The notes: generated by a model not told the origin, from the letters alone. A DNA stretch of 64,000 bases from Gammaproteobacteria bacterium HGW-Gammaproteobacteria-13 (GCA_002840155.1 PGZH01000010.1:122612-186611); one strand, 5' to 3'; shown: positions 35,438 through 44,298, counted from the first letter of the stretch. Numbers and translations are program-made.

Positions 35438-35470
35438 TCGAGAGTTCGAATCTCTCCTTCACCGCCATAT
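35438..35470 (+). repeat. attR: right direct repeat of the tRNA-Ser element
   Basis: Identical to 30833-30865: T-arm and acceptor end of tRNA-Ser without the rest of the gene. Marks the ancestral tRNA 3' end. Confidence 0.93.
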
Positions 35471-35479
35471 TGATTCAGC

Positions 35480-35517
35480 TAAGGCCCTGATAACTAATAA
35501 GTTGTCGGGGCCTTTTG
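35480..35517 (+). terminator. Presumed original terminator of tRNA-Ser
   Basis: AAGGCCCTGATAAC and GTTGTCGGGGCCTTTT fold into a long stem 10 bases after attR. Its position fits the terminator used before the element inserted. Confidence 0.75.
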
Positions 35518-35561
35518 CTTTCTGGCGTTTGGTGGTGTCGATAGAGTGTCGAAAACCTTTA

Positions 35562-35825
35562 TCAGTCGTAGTGCGACCAGAGCCGTAGAACCTTCACCAC
35601 CTGTTCATCCGGCAGCACCATATAGACCAGCCGATGCTGAATGTTGATGCGGCGTGAGTAAGCCTCGGCGAGATCCCCGACCAGCTTTTCATAGGGAGGA
35701 GGGTTCTGAAACGGGTTTTCCTGTACGACTGCCAGCAGGGCTTTAGCTTTGTCCTTTAAGCCAGCCGCTGCCAGTTTCTGTGCATCTTTCTGAGCTTGCT
35801 TTGTGTAGACGAGCTGCCAATTCAC
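35562..35825 (-). CDS. yoeB: YoeB-family mRNA interferase toxin
   Basis: An 87-residue RelE-fold toxin that cleaves mRNA at the ribosome. The basic N-terminus (QAQKDAQKL), the central NPFQNPPPYEKLVGDLAEAYSRRIN segment and the C-terminal catalytic tail VKVLRLWSHYD match YoeB; the C-terminal His and Tyr are part of its active site. GTG at 35825 overlaps the antitoxin stop; a TTG one codon earlier is also possible. It is the second gene of the yefM-yoeB operon, 92 bases outside the right end of the tRNA-Ser element. Confidence 0.93.
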   Translation of the reverse strand: MNWQLVYTKQAQKDAQKLAAAGLKDKAKALLAVVQENPFQNPPPYEKLVGDLAEAYSRRINIQHRLVYMVLPDEQVVKVLRLWSHYD

Positions 35826-36064
35826 CAATCCAGTTCCTTAGCGCATTCCTCGACCGGCTCGGCCATGCCTTCTTTGATCGACTCGCGCATGCCAGGAACT
35901 GACAGCAGGTACAGAGTCTCTTGAATCGCGTCCCAGTCTTCGGCCGACACCAGAACAGAGTTGGTGCGCTTGCCTGAAATCAGGATGGGCTGGTGCGATT
36001 CGGCAGATTGATCCATCAGCCGGTACAGGTTTGTGCGTGCTTCGCTTGCGGTTAGGGTTTGCAT
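35822..36064 (-). CDS. yefM: YefM/Phd-family antitoxin
   Basis: An 80-residue antitoxin and autorepressor. The N-terminal Phd/YefM DNA-binding fold is shown by MQTLTASEARTNLYRLMDQ and GKRTNSVLVSAEDWDAIQET; the acidic C-terminus (GMAEPVEECAKELDW) is the segment that wraps and neutralises YoeB. It precedes and overlaps the toxin gene, the usual order. A palindromic CGTACG-based site 30 bases upstream fits YefM autoregulation. Confidence 0.94.
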   Translation of the reverse strand: MQTLTASEARTNLYRLMDQSAESHQPILISGKRTNSVLVSAEDWDAIQETLYLLSVPGMRESIKEGMAEPVEECAKELDW

Positions 36065-36093
36065 GGGGCTCGGCCTCCTATGTCGTTGTGCGT

Positions 36094-36115
36094 AGCGTAC
36101 GGCAAAACGTACGCT
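36094..36115. promoter_or_regulatory. Probable YefM-YoeB operator
   Basis: Perfect inverted repeat AGCGTACG-GCAAAA-CGTACGCT, 30 bases upstream of yefM. The E. coli yefM operator is built on TGTACA hexamers; the two CGTACG cores here are the probable equivalent. Confidence 0.7.
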
Positions 36116-36388
36116 TTGTTAACGTCATTTATCGGCCAGCGGGTTCAGTGTCAAAGCATCCTGTAGGTGATCGGGGCTGGCGTGCATAGCGCATCCATGT
36201 CAGCGCGCTCGCACCCTTCCTCTGAGTCCAGTCATGGCCTATCTGTTTACCTGCCACGCAGTTGGTTGACCACGACATTGGAGGCTATTGCGGCTGTTTC
36301 TAAGAGCAACTTGGATTAGCGCGGCAGGCTTTGTTCGACGTAATGAGGCCTAGACTGAAGGGTACAAATCCTTTGATCAGGCTCTGTG

Positions 36389-37153
36389 ATGAGATGGTTG
36401 TGGTTAGCCCTTTTGCTTGTTCTCTGGCCGCTGGCGCAGGCCGAGCCTCTGAGTATCCGTATCTGCCATGACCGTGAGCCATTGCGGCCCTGGCGGCTTG
36501 AGGGGCAGCAGGGATTGGATTTCGAATTGATCCGTCAGCTCGAACCGCAGCTGGCGGTGCGTTTTGAGTTTATTGCGCTGCCCTGGAAGCGCTGTTTGCT
36601 GAGCTTGGAGCAGGGCCGAGTGGATGGTGCCATGGGCGTGAGTTACTCGGATGAGCGCAGCGCATTTGCCATCTACCCGCTGCACGAGCAGCAACCTCAG
36701 GCTGCCCTGCGAATGCGCAGCGAAAGTTATGTGCTGTACCGGCGCAAGGGTACTGCGGTGCGCTGGCATGAGGGGGCGGTGGTTGATCTGCAGGGTGCTA
36801 TTGGTATCCAGCACGGCTATTCGGTGATCGACTTTCTGCAGCATCTGGGGCTGCCAATCGACAGTGGCGTTGGTAGCTCGGAGGCAAATCTGCACAAGTT
36901 GCTCAAGGGGCGTATCGGGGCTGCTGTGTTGCTGGGTCAGGAAGGTGATTACTGGTTGCGTCATGAGCTGACCTTCCATGCGGCTTTGGAGCGGGTCGAT
37001 CCGCCATTGCAGGAGAAGCACTACTACCTGGTTTATTCACGAGCCTTTTATGCGCGCCACCCTGCCTTGGTGCAGCGCAGTTGGCAGGGCGTTGCCGTGG
37101 CGAGGGATTCGGCGATCTATCGTCAGCAACTGGATGCCAGCCTGCAGGATTGA
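36389..37153 (+). CDS. Periplasmic substrate-binding-like protein
   Basis: A 254-residue exported protein of the SBP_bac_3 fold: signal peptide MRWLWLALLLVLWPLAQA, then LSIRICHDREPLRPW, FEFIALPWKRCLLSLEQGRVD and a second lobe starting GAIGIQHGYSVIDFL. No transport genes are nearby, so it is an orphan solute-binding-like protein, as is common in Pseudomonas. ATG 36389 was preferred to the GTG one codon upstream. The ligand is unknown. Confidence 0.82.
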   Translation: MRWLWLALLLVLWPLAQAEPLSIRICHDREPLRPWRLEGQQGLDFELIRQLEPQLAVRFEFIALPWKRCLLSLEQGRVDGAMGVSYSDERSAFAIYPLHEQQPQAALRMRSESYVLYRRKGTAVRWHEGAVVDLQGAIGIQHGYSVIDFLQHLGLPIDSGVGSSEANLHKLLKGRIGAAVLLGQEGDYWLRHELTFHAALERVDPPLQEKHYYLVYSRAFYARHPALVQRSWQGVAVARDSAIYRQQLDASLQD

Positions 37154-37209
37154 GCGCCGCCAAATGCCGGGCGCTTGTTAGACTGCGCGCCTGACGATTG
37201 GGGGTGGGC

Positions 37210-38343
37210 ATGAAGGCGACTTGGGACATTTTCTGCAGCGTTGTCGATAACTACGGCGATATCGGGGTGACCTGGCGGTTGGCGCGGCAGTTGGTGGCCG
37301 AGCATGGTCTGGCGGTGCGGCTGTGGGTGGATGATCTGGGCGCGTTTGTGCGTTTGTGTCCGCAGGCTGATGCGCAGGCGCAGCGGCAAACCCAGCAGGG
37401 CGTTGAGGTCTGTTTGTGGCGTGCCGAGTGGCAGGCGGTTGAGCCTGCGGATGTGGTGATCGAGGCGTTTGCCTGTGAGTTGCCAGCCGCCTATATAGCC
37501 GCGATGGCGCAGCGTGCGCAGAAACCGCTCTGGCTCAATCTGGAGTACCTGAGCGCCGAAGACTGGGTGGAGGGCTGCCACGGCTTGCCTTCACTGCAGT
37601 CCAATGGCTTGTCGAAGTTCTTCTTCTTTCCCGGTTTTAGCGCAGGCAGCGGCGGCCTGTTGCGTGAGCGTGAGCTGCTGGTGCAGCGCCGGGCGTTTCA
37701 GGCCGATAGCAGCGCCCGCGAAGTGTTTCTGCGCAGCATTGGTGTAACGCCGTTGCCTGACGCGCGGCTGATCTCCCTGTTTGCCTATGAGAACGCTGCG
37801 CTGGCCAGCTGGCTGGATGTCCTGGCTGCAGACGCGCACGCCAGCCAGTTACTGGTGCCGGAAGGTCGCATTCTGACGGATCTGCAGGCTTGGCTCGGTT
37901 GCACCGCTATGTGCGCTGGCGATGCGCAACAGCGTGGCCAACTGCATATTCAGGTGCTGCCGTTTATCCAGCAGGATCAGTACGACCGGTTGCTGTGGAG
38001 TTGTGATCTCAATGCGGTACGCGGCGAGGATTCCTTTGTCCGTGCGCAATGGGCCGGGCGGCCGTTGCTCTGGCATATCTATGAGCAGGCGGACAACGCC
38101 CACCTGGAAAAGCTCGACGCGTTTCTTGCTCTCTATAAGGAGGGTTTATCAGCGGGTGGGCAGCGGGCCCTGGTCGAGCTGTGGCATGCCTGGAATACCG
38201 GTCAGTCAGTCAAAGAAAGCTGGAATCAGCTGCTACAAGGCTGGCCAGAGCAGCAGGCACATGCCGAGCAGTGGTGTCTGCAACGGGCCTCTCAGGCCGA
38301 TCTTGCCGAGGCGCTGGTGCAGTTTTACCTAAATTGGCTATGA
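37210..38343 (+). CDS. earP: EF-P arginine rhamnosyltransferase EarP
   Basis: A 377-residue GT-B-type enzyme that attaches rhamnose from dTDP-L-rhamnose to Arg32 of elongation factor P, which EF-P needs to rescue polyproline stalling. The start MKATWDIFCSVVDNYGDIGVTWRLARQL and the nucleotide-sugar region DLNAVRGEDSFVRAQWAGRPLLW are family hallmarks. Its target gene efp begins 46 bases downstream, and EF-P indeed has Arg32. ATG at 37210 gives the expected N-terminus; an upstream TTG is disregarded. Confidence 0.95.
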   Translation: MKATWDIFCSVVDNYGDIGVTWRLARQLVAEHGLAVRLWVDDLGAFVRLCPQADAQAQRQTQQGVEVCLWRAEWQAVEPADVVIEAFACELPAAYIAAMAQRAQKPLWLNLEYLSAEDWVEGCHGLPSLQSNGLSKFFFFPGFSAGSGGLLRERELLVQRRAFQADSSAREVFLRSIGVTPLPDARLISLFAYENAALASWLDVLAADAHASQLLVPEGRILTDLQAWLGCTAMCAGDAQQRGQLHIQVLPFIQQDQYDRLLWSCDLNAVRGEDSFVRAQWAGRPLLWHIYEQADNAHLEKLDAFLALYKEGLSAGGQRALVELWHAWNTGQSVKESWNQLLQGWPEQQAHAEQWCLQRASQADLAEALVQFYLNWL

Positions 38344-38389
38344 TACGCGGCCAAGAATTTTGTAATTCCATCCAAACCCGGATATTCGT

Positions 38390-38962
38390 ATGAAAACCGC
38401 ACAAGAAATGAAGCCCAACAGTGTGGCCCTGATCGACGGCCAACCTTGGCTGATCCAGAAGGCCGAATTCACCAAGTCCGGTCGTAACAGCGCCATCGTT
38501 AAAATGAAGCTGAAGAACCTGCTGAGCGGTTCCTCGACTGAAACCGTGTACAAAGCCGACGACAAAATGGAGCCGGTGATCCTTGATCGCGTAGACGTGA
38601 CCTACTCGTACTACAGCGAGCCGAACTTCGTCTTTATGGACCAAGAGTTCAACCAGTACGAGCTGAACAAAGACGATCTGGAAAGCGTAATGCCGTACAT
38701 CGTTGATGGCATGACCGACGTCTGCGAAGCCGTATTCTTTGAAGGCAAAGTGGTTTCGGTTGACCTGCCGACCACCATCGTTCGCCAGATCACCTACACC
38801 GAAGGTTCCGCCCGTGGCGACACTTCCGGCAAAGTGATGAAGCCAGCCAAGCTGAGCAACGGCACCGAGATCAAAGTCGCGGACTTCTGCAACATCGACG
38901 ACTGGATCGAAATCGACACCCGTACCGGTGAGTACAAATCCCGCGCTAAAGCTCCGGTTTAA
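38390..38962 (+). CDS. efp: Elongation factor P
   Basis: A 190-residue translation factor that enters the ribosomal E site and promotes peptide-bond formation at proline stretches. The modified residue is Arg32 in TKSGRNSA, the form modified by EarP (E. coli has Lys here and uses EpmA). Domains I-III are complete and the C-terminus ends [13 protein letters not shown]. It is co-directional with earP and ends at a strong terminator. Confidence 0.98.
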   Translation: MKTAQEMKPNSVALIDGQPWLIQKAEFTKSGRNSAIVKMKLKNLLSGSSTETVYKADDKMEPVILDRVDVTYSYYSEPNFVFMDQEFNQYELNKDDLESVMPYIVDGMTDVCEAVFFEGKVVSVDLPTTIVRQITYTEGSARGDTSGKVMKPAKLSNGTEIKVADFCNIDDWIEIDTRTGEYKSRAKAPV

Positions 38963-38984
38963 GATCGGCTTTAACGGCGAGAGT

Positions 38985-39014
38985 AAAAAGCCCGACCTTG
39001 AGTCGGGTTTTTTT
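38985..39014 (+). terminator. Terminator after efp
   Basis: AAAAAGCCCGAC-CTTGA-GTCGGG followed by seven T; it may also act for the converging LysR gene. Confidence 0.9.
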
Positions 39015-39038
39015 ATGGCTGTGGTTTACCGACAGCGT

Positions 39039-39995
39039 CTAGCTGCGCTGCAGGCCGCTTTGCAGCGCCAGATCCCAGGGCGCTACCGGGCCGAAGCGGG
39101 CCCTGAGGAATTCCAGCAACAAGCGGCTGCGCGAGTCGGTTTCGCGTTCCAGGCGCAGGGCGTAGATGCCGCTGGGCTCTGGGGCGGGCAGGCCGTTTTC
39201 GCAGAACAGCGGCAGCAGTTCGCCGCGCAGCAGGTAGTCGCTGATCAGCCAGGTGGGCAAATGGGCAATGCCCAAGCCGGCGAGGGCGCTGAACAGCAGT
39301 GCTTCGGCGTTGTTGGCGGTCATGCGCAAACGCTTGGGGCGGCATAGTTGCAGTTTGCCGTCTTGCTCGAAGCGCCAGGCGTAGGGTGGTGCCAGGCTGT
39401 CCCAGTCGAGGCCGTCATGTTCCAGCAGCTCATCAGGGCTGCGCGGTACACCGCGACGCGCCAGGTAGTCAGGGCTGGCGCAGACGACTCGGACCATGGG
39501 CGATAGCGCCGTGGCGACCAGTCGGGTATCCGCCAGCGGACCGATGCGCAGCACCAGATCGACCTCTCCCAGGTGCGTGCCATGCAGATCGACGAAGCTG
39601 TCGATCAGTCGTAGTTGCACATCCAGTCCCGGATAGGCGACCAGAAACTCGGCAATCGCCGGGGCCAGGTGGCGTCGACCGAATGGCGCGGGTGCGTCAA
39701 TACGAATCAACCCTTCCGGTGCGCTGCTCAGTGATACGGCTTCGGCGCGGGCCAGGTGCAGCTCGGCGAGAATGCGTCGCGCGCGCTCGGCAAAGGCCAG
39801 GCCGGCAGACGTGGCGCGCACGGCATGGGTGCTGCGGCTGAACAGGTTGCTGCCTAATGAGCGTTCCAGGGCATCGATGCGCCTAGCCACTGCCGAGGGC
39901 GTCAGCGGGTGGCGGCGGGCCGCGGCGGAAAAACTGCCGGTTTCCAGCACATCGAGAAACAGGCTGAGTTGGTCGGTCAGGCTATCGGGGTTCAT
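39039..39995 (-). CDS. LysR family transcriptional regulator
   Basis: A 318-residue LysR protein. The winged HTH is in GSFSAAARRHPLTPSAVARRIDALERSLG, followed by the effector-binding domain (from ~90, PEGLIRIDAPAPFGRRHLAP). It is divergent from a TSUP-family exporter, with 106 bases between them containing a LysR-box-like dyad. The likely target is therefore the exporter gene and itself. Confidence 0.92.
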   Translation of the reverse strand: MNPDSLTDQLSLFLDVLETGSFSAAARRHPLTPSAVARRIDALERSLGSNLFSRSTHAVRATSAGLAFAERARRILAELHLARAEAVSLSSAPEGLIRIDAPAPFGRRHLAPAIAEFLVAYPGLDVQLRLIDSFVDLHGTHLGEVDLVLRIGPLADTRLVATALSPMVRVVCASPDYLARRGVPRSPDELLEHDGLDWDSLAPPYAWRFEQDGKLQLCRPKRLRMTANNAEALLFSALAGLGIAHLPTWLISDYLLRGELLPLFCENGLPAPEPSGIYALRLERETDSRSRLLLEFLRARFGPVAPWDLALQSGLQRS

Positions 39996-40020
39996 GGTCA
40001 GGCTCTGCTGTGCGTTGAGT

Positions 40021-40045
40021 GCATAGCCATTTTGCGTTGCTATGC
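40021..40045. promoter_or_regulatory. LysR-box-like dyad between divergent LysR and exporter genes
   Basis: GCATAGC-N11-GCTATGC, a perfect 7-bp dyad with the T-N11-A spacing typical of LysR operators. A second dyad, GCTAG-TGGCGA-CTAGC, lies at 40054-40069. Confidence 0.6.
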
Positions 40046-40101
40046 GTTTCGCGGCTAGTGGCGACTAGCTAGGCTGTGCAGCTTCACACTGGAGCCTACC
40101 G

Positions 40102-40857
40102 ATGACCTTGCTCGACTTTGCCTTGAACCTCTTGCTTGGGCTTGCCCTCGGCACCTTGGGTGGCCTGTTTGGAATTGGCGGTGGGTTGATCGCTATCCCG
40201 GCGCTGGGGGTGTTGTTTGGCCTGGATCAGCAGCTGGCGCAAGGCACGGCTCTGGTGATGGTGGTGCCCAATGTGCTGTTGGCGCTGTGGCGATACCACC
40301 AGCGCAACCGTATCGACTGGCGTCATGCCCTGGCCCTGGCGGTGACCAGCTTGCTGTTTGCCGTAGTGGGCGCCGGTTGGGCGGTGACCCTGGATGCAGA
40401 TCGCATGCGTCTGGGTTTCGTGGTTTTCCTGGTGATGCTGGCGGTCTATAACCTCTCGCGGCTGTACAGCAAGCCGGCCATGCTCTCGGTGGGGATGCGC
40501 TATCCCTGGCCTTGGCTAACCCTGCTGGGCAGCGGTGCCGGTTTGCTCGGCGGCCTGTTCGGCGTAGGCGGCGCAGTGTTGGCCACGCCGGTGCTGACTA
40601 CCGTATTCGGCACCAGTCAGGTGGTCGCGCAGGGGCTTTCTCTGGCGCTGGCGGCACCAAGTACGGCGGTCACCCTGGCGACCTATGCCGTGCATGATCA
40701 CGTCGATTGGTTACTGGGCGCACCCCTGGCGTTGGGCGGTTTGCTCAGCATCAGCTGGGGCGTGAAGTTCGCCCATGCGTTGCCTGAGCGGGTTCTGCGC
40801 GGGCTGTTTGCCGGCTTTCTGCTGCTGTGCGCGGTATTGCTCGGGTTTAAAGTCTAA
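40102..40857 (+). CDS. Sulfite exporter TauE/SafE (TSUP) family permease
   Basis: A 251-residue inner-membrane protein of about eight helices. It is an internal duplication: the motif GTLGGLFGIGGGLIAIPAL in the first half is echoed by AGLLGGLFGVGGAVLATPVL in the second, the hallmark of TSUP anion exporters. Its stop overlaps the next, convergent LysR gene by 11 bases. The substrate (sulfite, sulfoacetate or another organic anion) is not predictable. Confidence 0.92.
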   Translation: MTLLDFALNLLLGLALGTLGGLFGIGGGLIAIPALGVLFGLDQQLAQGTALVMVVPNVLLALWRYHQRNRIDWRHALALAVTSLLFAVVGAGWAVTLDADRMRLGFVVFLVMLAVYNLSRLYSKPAMLSVGMRYPWPWLTLLGSGAGLLGGLFGVGGAVLATPVLTTVFGTSQVVAQGLSLALAAPSTAVTLATYAVHDHVDWLLGAPLALGGLLSISWGVKFAHALPERVLRGLFAGFLLLCAVLLGFKV

Positions 40858-41701
40858 AGCCTTCGACAATCTGCTCGGCCAGGGTTTCGGTGACCTGCGA
40901 CTGCGTCTGGCTGTTACGCAGTAGCACGATACTGGCGGAGGGCATCACCGGCAGGCCCTCGGCAGTGCCGATGATGCGCATGTCCGGGGTAATCAGGCTT
41001 TGCAGCTGTGCGGTAATCGCCAGGCCCGCACTGACGACCGCCATGATCGCCGACAGGCTTGGGCTGGTGTAGGCGATACGGTATTCGCGCTCCATGGCGT
41101 CCAGCGCGTTGCAGGCCCAGGAACGGCAGAAGCACTGGGCATTGAACATCGCCAGTGGTAGCGGCTCCTGCTCATGCGGGCTGAAGCCCTGGGCTTCGGC
41201 CCAGACAATCCGTTCTTGGCGCAGCAGTTGGCCAATTTCGGTGCCGGGCTCGCGGGTTACGATGGTCAGGTCGAGGTCCTGGCGTTGTAACAGCTGGAAT
41301 GAAGGCTCGCAGTGCAATTCCACCTGCACCAGCGGATAGGCTTGGGCGAAGCGCGAAAGAATGCCCGGCATAAAGCGCATCACATAGTCGTCCGGGGTGC
41401 CGATGCGCACAGTGCCAACCATATGCGGGGCACGCATGCTGGTCATCACTTCACTGTGCAATTTGAGAATGCGCCGGGCATAGCCGAGCAGTAATTGGCC
41501 TTCGGCGGTGAGGCTGAACTGGCGCCCGTCGCGCAGAAACAGCGGGCGCTGCACCACATCTTCTTCCAAGCGCTTCATCTGCATGCTGACGGCCGACTGG
41601 GTGCGGTTGACCATTTCCGCAGCGCGGGTAAAACCGCCGTGATCGGCAATCGCGACAAAGGTGCGCAGCAGTTCGCTATCGATGCTCGGGTAGCTGGCCA
41701 T
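40847..41701 (-). CDS. LysR family transcriptional regulator
   Basis: A 284-residue LysR protein: HTH in GGFTRAAEMVNRTQSAVSMQMKRLEEDV, then a substrate domain. It is convergent with the TSUP gene and divergent from a DUF1127 gene at 41799. The ribosome site GGAG precedes the ATG. Target unknown; the DUF1127/DUF3291 genes are the nearest candidates. Confidence 0.92.
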   Translation of the reverse strand: MASYPSIDSELLRTFVAIADHGGFTRAAEMVNRTQSAVSMQMKRLEEDVVQRPLFLRDGRQFSLTAEGQLLLGYARRILKLHSEVMTSMRAPHMVGTVRIGTPDDYVMRFMPGILSRFAQAYPLVQVELHCEPSFQLLQRQDLDLTIVTREPGTEIGQLLRQERIVWAEAQGFSPHEQEPLPLAMFNAQCFCRSWACNALDAMEREYRIAYTSPSLSAIMAVVSAGLAITAQLQSLITPDMRIIGTAEGLPVMPSASIVLLRNSQTQSQVTETLAEQIVEGFRL

Positions 41702-41798
41702 ACATCAATCTCCGAGATGCATTGCATAAGAAACATTCGTTGGATTGATCATAATCCCAGCGCGAGACTGTCGCCAACCCCACAAGGAGGGCGACGAG

Positions 41799-42032
41799 AT
41801 GAAAGGTCAAAAAGGTTATGCAATAGCCAGTGCCGGGCGCTTACAGGGACGCCGGCCGTTTGCAATACTGCGGGCGGTTAGTCGCCAGTTTTCCCGCTGG
41901 TGGCAGCTGGCCGAGCAGCGGCGGCGTTTGGCGATGCTCGATGATGCGGCATTGAAGGACCTGGGCTTAAGCCGTGCGGATGTTATCCAGGAAAGCGAGC
42001 GTTCATTCTGGGATGATCCGCTGGCGCGCTAA
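41799..42032 (+). CDS. DUF1127 (YjiS-like) small protein
   Basis: A 77-residue basic protein. The C-terminal DUF1127 segment is recognisable (WWQLAEQRRRLAMLDDAALKDLGLSRADV). Small DUF1127 proteins in other bacteria bind RNA or affect phosphate and carbon metabolism; the role here is unknown. AAGGAGG lies upstream of the ATG; a longer frame beginning at 41745 lacks a ribosome site. Confidence 0.85.
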   Translation: MKGQKGYAIASAGRLQGRRPFAILRAVSRQFSRWWQLAEQRRRLAMLDDAALKDLGLSRADVIQESERSFWDDPLAR

Positions 42033-42085
42033 GCGGCTGAGGGCCGTGGTTATTCAGGGATTTATATAAATAAGGAGAGACATTG

Positions 42086-42556
42086 ATGTCGAGCTATCAA
42101 CTTGCGCAGTTGAATATCGCCACGATGAAGGCGCCACTGGAGTCGCCAAGCATGGCCGACTTTGTCGCCAATCTGGAGCGCATCAATGCGCTGGCGGAAG
42201 CCTCGCCCGGTTACGTCTGGCGCTTGCAGGACGAGGCGGGCGATGCCACGGCGTTTCGCCCGTTTGGCGATGATGTGCTGGTGAATCTGTCGGTCTGGCG
42301 CGATGTGCAGGCGCTCAGCGATTACGTCTACAAGTCCGCGCACACCGAGATGCTCAAGCGCCGCCAGGAATGGTTCAGCAAGGTCAGTGCCGCGCATATG
42401 GTGCTGTGGTGGGTGCCGGCGGGCCATCGGCCCTCGGTGCAGGAGGCTGCCGAGCGCCTGACGTTGCTGCGAGAGCAGGGCGCCAGCGCGCAGGCGTTCA
42501 GCTTTCGCCAGGCGTTTGCGGCGCCGGATGTGCTTGTGGCTGAGCCTGCCGAGTAG
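42086..42556 (+). CDS. DUF3291 domain protein
   Basis: A 156-residue protein of the DUF3291 family, a dimeric alpha-beta barrel (antibiotic biosynthesis monooxygenase-like) fold without known activity. Typical segments are YQLAQLNIATMKAPLESP, NALAEASPGYVWRLQ and MVLWWVPAGHRP. AAGGAG precedes the start; ATG at 42086 preferred over the TTG one codon earlier. It follows the DUF1127 gene by 53 bases and may share its transcript. Confidence 0.88.
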   Translation: MSSYQLAQLNIATMKAPLESPSMADFVANLERINALAEASPGYVWRLQDEAGDATAFRPFGDDVLVNLSVWRDVQALSDYVYKSAHTEMLKRRQEWFSKVSAAHMVLWWVPAGHRPSVQEAAERLTLLREQGASAQAFSFRQAFAAPDVLVAEPAE

Positions 42557-42670
42557 CGGCAAGCGCTTATCTGCTTGAGCATGAGCGAGGCGAGCGGATC
42601 ACCGGAGCGGCAAGCGGGTGGCGCATCCGCTACAATGCGCGCCGAATTTGTCTTGCCCGAGAGCCTGCCC

Positions 42671-43369
42671 ATGTCCGTCTGCCAGACCCCGATCATCGTT
42701 GCCCTGGATTTCCCGACCCGTGATGCCGCGCTGGCATTGGCTGATCAGCTTGACCCCACGTTGTGCCGGGTAAAAGTGGGCAAGGAGCTGTTCACCCGTT
42801 GCGGGCCGGAGATCGTCAACGTGCTGGCCGGTAAGGGCTTCGAGGTGTTCCTCGATCTGAAATTCCACGACATTCCCAATACCACCGCCATGGCCGTTAA
42901 GGCTGCGGCCGAGATGGGCGTGTGGATGGTTAATGTGCACTGCTCGGGCGGCCTGCGCATGATGGCGGCTTGCCGTGAGACCTTGGACAAGCTCGCTGGG
43001 GCCAAGCCGCTGCTGATCGGCGTAACCGTGCTGACCAGCATGGAGCGCGAAGATCTGGCCGGCATTGGCCTCGATCTCGAACCGCAGGCGCAGGTGCTGC
43101 GTCTCGCTGGGCTGGCTGCGCAGGCTGGTCTGGATGGCCTGGTGTGTTCGGCTCAGGAAGCGCAGGCGCTGAAGGCCGCCTACCCGGAGCTGCAGTTGGT
43201 GACGCCTGGGATTCGTCCGGCCGGCAGCGCTCAGGACGACCAGCGCCGTATTCTGACGCCGCGTCAGGCGTTGGATGTAGGCTCGGATTATCTGGTGATC
43301 GGCCGGCCGATCAGCCAGGCAGCCAATCCTGCCCAGGCACTGGCGGCTGTGGTAGCTGAGCTGGCCTGA
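42671..43369 (+). CDS. pyrF: Orotidine 5'-phosphate decarboxylase
   Basis: Last enzyme of UMP synthesis: it decarboxylates OMP. It has 232 residues, a TIM barrel with the catalytic signature [12 protein letters not shown] (Asp-x-Lys-x-x-Asp) and the C-terminal phosphate-binding region VIGRPISQA. An upstream extension to 42575 is not part of the gene; ATG at 42671 gives [16 protein letters not shown]. Confidence 0.97.
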   Translation: MSVCQTPIIVALDFPTRDAALALADQLDPTLCRVKVGKELFTRCGPEIVNVLAGKGFEVFLDLKFHDIPNTTAMAVKAAAEMGVWMVNVHCSGGLRMMAACRETLDKLAGAKPLLIGVTVLTSMEREDLAGIGLDLEPQAQVLRLAGLAAQAGLDGLVCSAQEAQALKAAYPELQLVTPGIRPAGSAQDDQRRILTPRQALDVGSDYLVIGRPISQAANPAQALAAVVAELA

Positions 43370-43464
43370 TACTGCTGCGGCAAGGCCGGTATCGGTCTTG
43401 CCGCACTGAATCTGCTTTGAAAGCTGTATACAATCGCCGCGTCTCGACTAGCCAGGTTTTCTCC

Positions 43465-44295
43465 ATGCATCCCGCCGCCGAAGATTCGCCACTGGGCAAA
43501 TCCAGCGAGTACATCGCTACCTACACCCCGTCTTTGTTGTTCCCGATTCCGCGTGCCGCGAAATGGGCCGAGCTGGGCCTGAGCGCCGAGACGCTGCCGT
43601 ATCAGGGTGTGGACTTCTGGAACTGTTTCGAGCTTTCCTGGCTGTTGCCGTCGGGCAAGCCGGTGGTGGCCATGGGCGAGTTCGCCATTCCCGCCGACTC
43701 GCCGAATATCATCGAGTCGAAATCCTTCAAGTTGTACCTCAACTCGCTGAACCAGTCGGTGTTCAACACGCCTGACGAACTGGTGGCGGTGCTGGTGCAG
43801 GACCTCTCGGCAGCCGCCGGCAAGCCGGTTGGCGTGCGTGTGCGCAGCCTGGCAGAGGTGACGGCCGAAGGTGTGCAGGCCGCGCCAGGTGTCTGCATTG
43901 ACGAGCTGGATGTGGTCATCAGCAACTATGCGCAGCCGCAGCCTGAACTGCTGCGCTGTGATGCCGTGCGGGTGGTCAGGGAAAGTCTGCACAGCCATCT
44001 GCTCAAGTCCAATTGTCCGGTCACCGGCCAGCCGGATTGGGGCACGCTGGTGGTGCAGTACCGTGGTCTGGCGCTGGATCACGCTAGCCTGCTGGCCTAC
44101 CTGGTGAGTTTTCGCCAGCATGCGGATTTTCACGAGCAGTGCGTGGAGCGAATTTTTCTCGACCTGCAGCGCCTGCTCAAGCCTGAGCACCTGACGGTGT
44201 ATGCGCGGTATGTGCGCCGTGGTGGATTGGACATCAATCCCTATCGCAGCAGTGGGCCGATCAGTCCGGATAATCGCCGCCTGGTACGCCAGTAA
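43465..44295 (+). CDS. queF: NADPH-dependent 7-cyano-7-deazaguanine reductase
   Basis: Reduces preQ0 to preQ1 in queuosine tRNA-modification biosynthesis. At 276 residues it is the long, two-domain type of gammaproteobacteria. The substrate-binding [11 protein letters not shown] lies in the first half and the active-site Cys in [13 protein letters not shown], which forms a thioimide with substrate. ATG at 43465 gives [17 protein letters not shown] terminator follows. Confidence 0.96.
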   Translation: MHPAAEDSPLGKSSEYIATYTPSLLFPIPRAAKWAELGLSAETLPYQGVDFWNCFELSWLLPSGKPVVAMGEFAIPADSPNIIESKSFKLYLNSLNQSVFNTPDELVAVLVQDLSAAAGKPVGVRVRSLAEVTAEGVQAAPGVCIDELDVVISNYAQPQPELLRCDAVRVVRESLHSHLLKSNCPVTGQPDWGTLVVQYRGLALDHASLLAYLVSFRQHADFHEQCVERIFLDLQRLLKPEHLTVYARYVRRGGLDINPYRSSGPISPDNRRLVRQ

Positions 44296-44298
44296 TGC

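Larger units (their letters stand above)
30833..35470. mobile_element. Integrative element in tRNA-Ser carrying a nuclease-helicase pair
   Basis: Bounded by 33-bp direct repeats of the tRNA 3' end (30833-30865, 35438-35470), giving a unit of about 4.6 kb. From left to right: a terminator, paired TGGTACAG sites, a truncated DUF6538-type integrase facing inward, a G-rich tract, then on the minus strand an SF1 helicase and, upstream of it, a PD-(D/E)XK nuclease, and finally a second TGGTACAG pair. The two cargo genes are clearly AT-richer than the chromosome. The integrase lacks its catalytic C-terminus, so the element is probably fixed or depends on another integrase. Confidence 0.88.

Noticed and set aside
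35562-36064. yefM-yoeB as part of the tRNA-Ser element cargo
   Set aside because: The pair lies beyond the right att repeat and the presumed original tRNA terminator, so it is a neighbour, not cargo.
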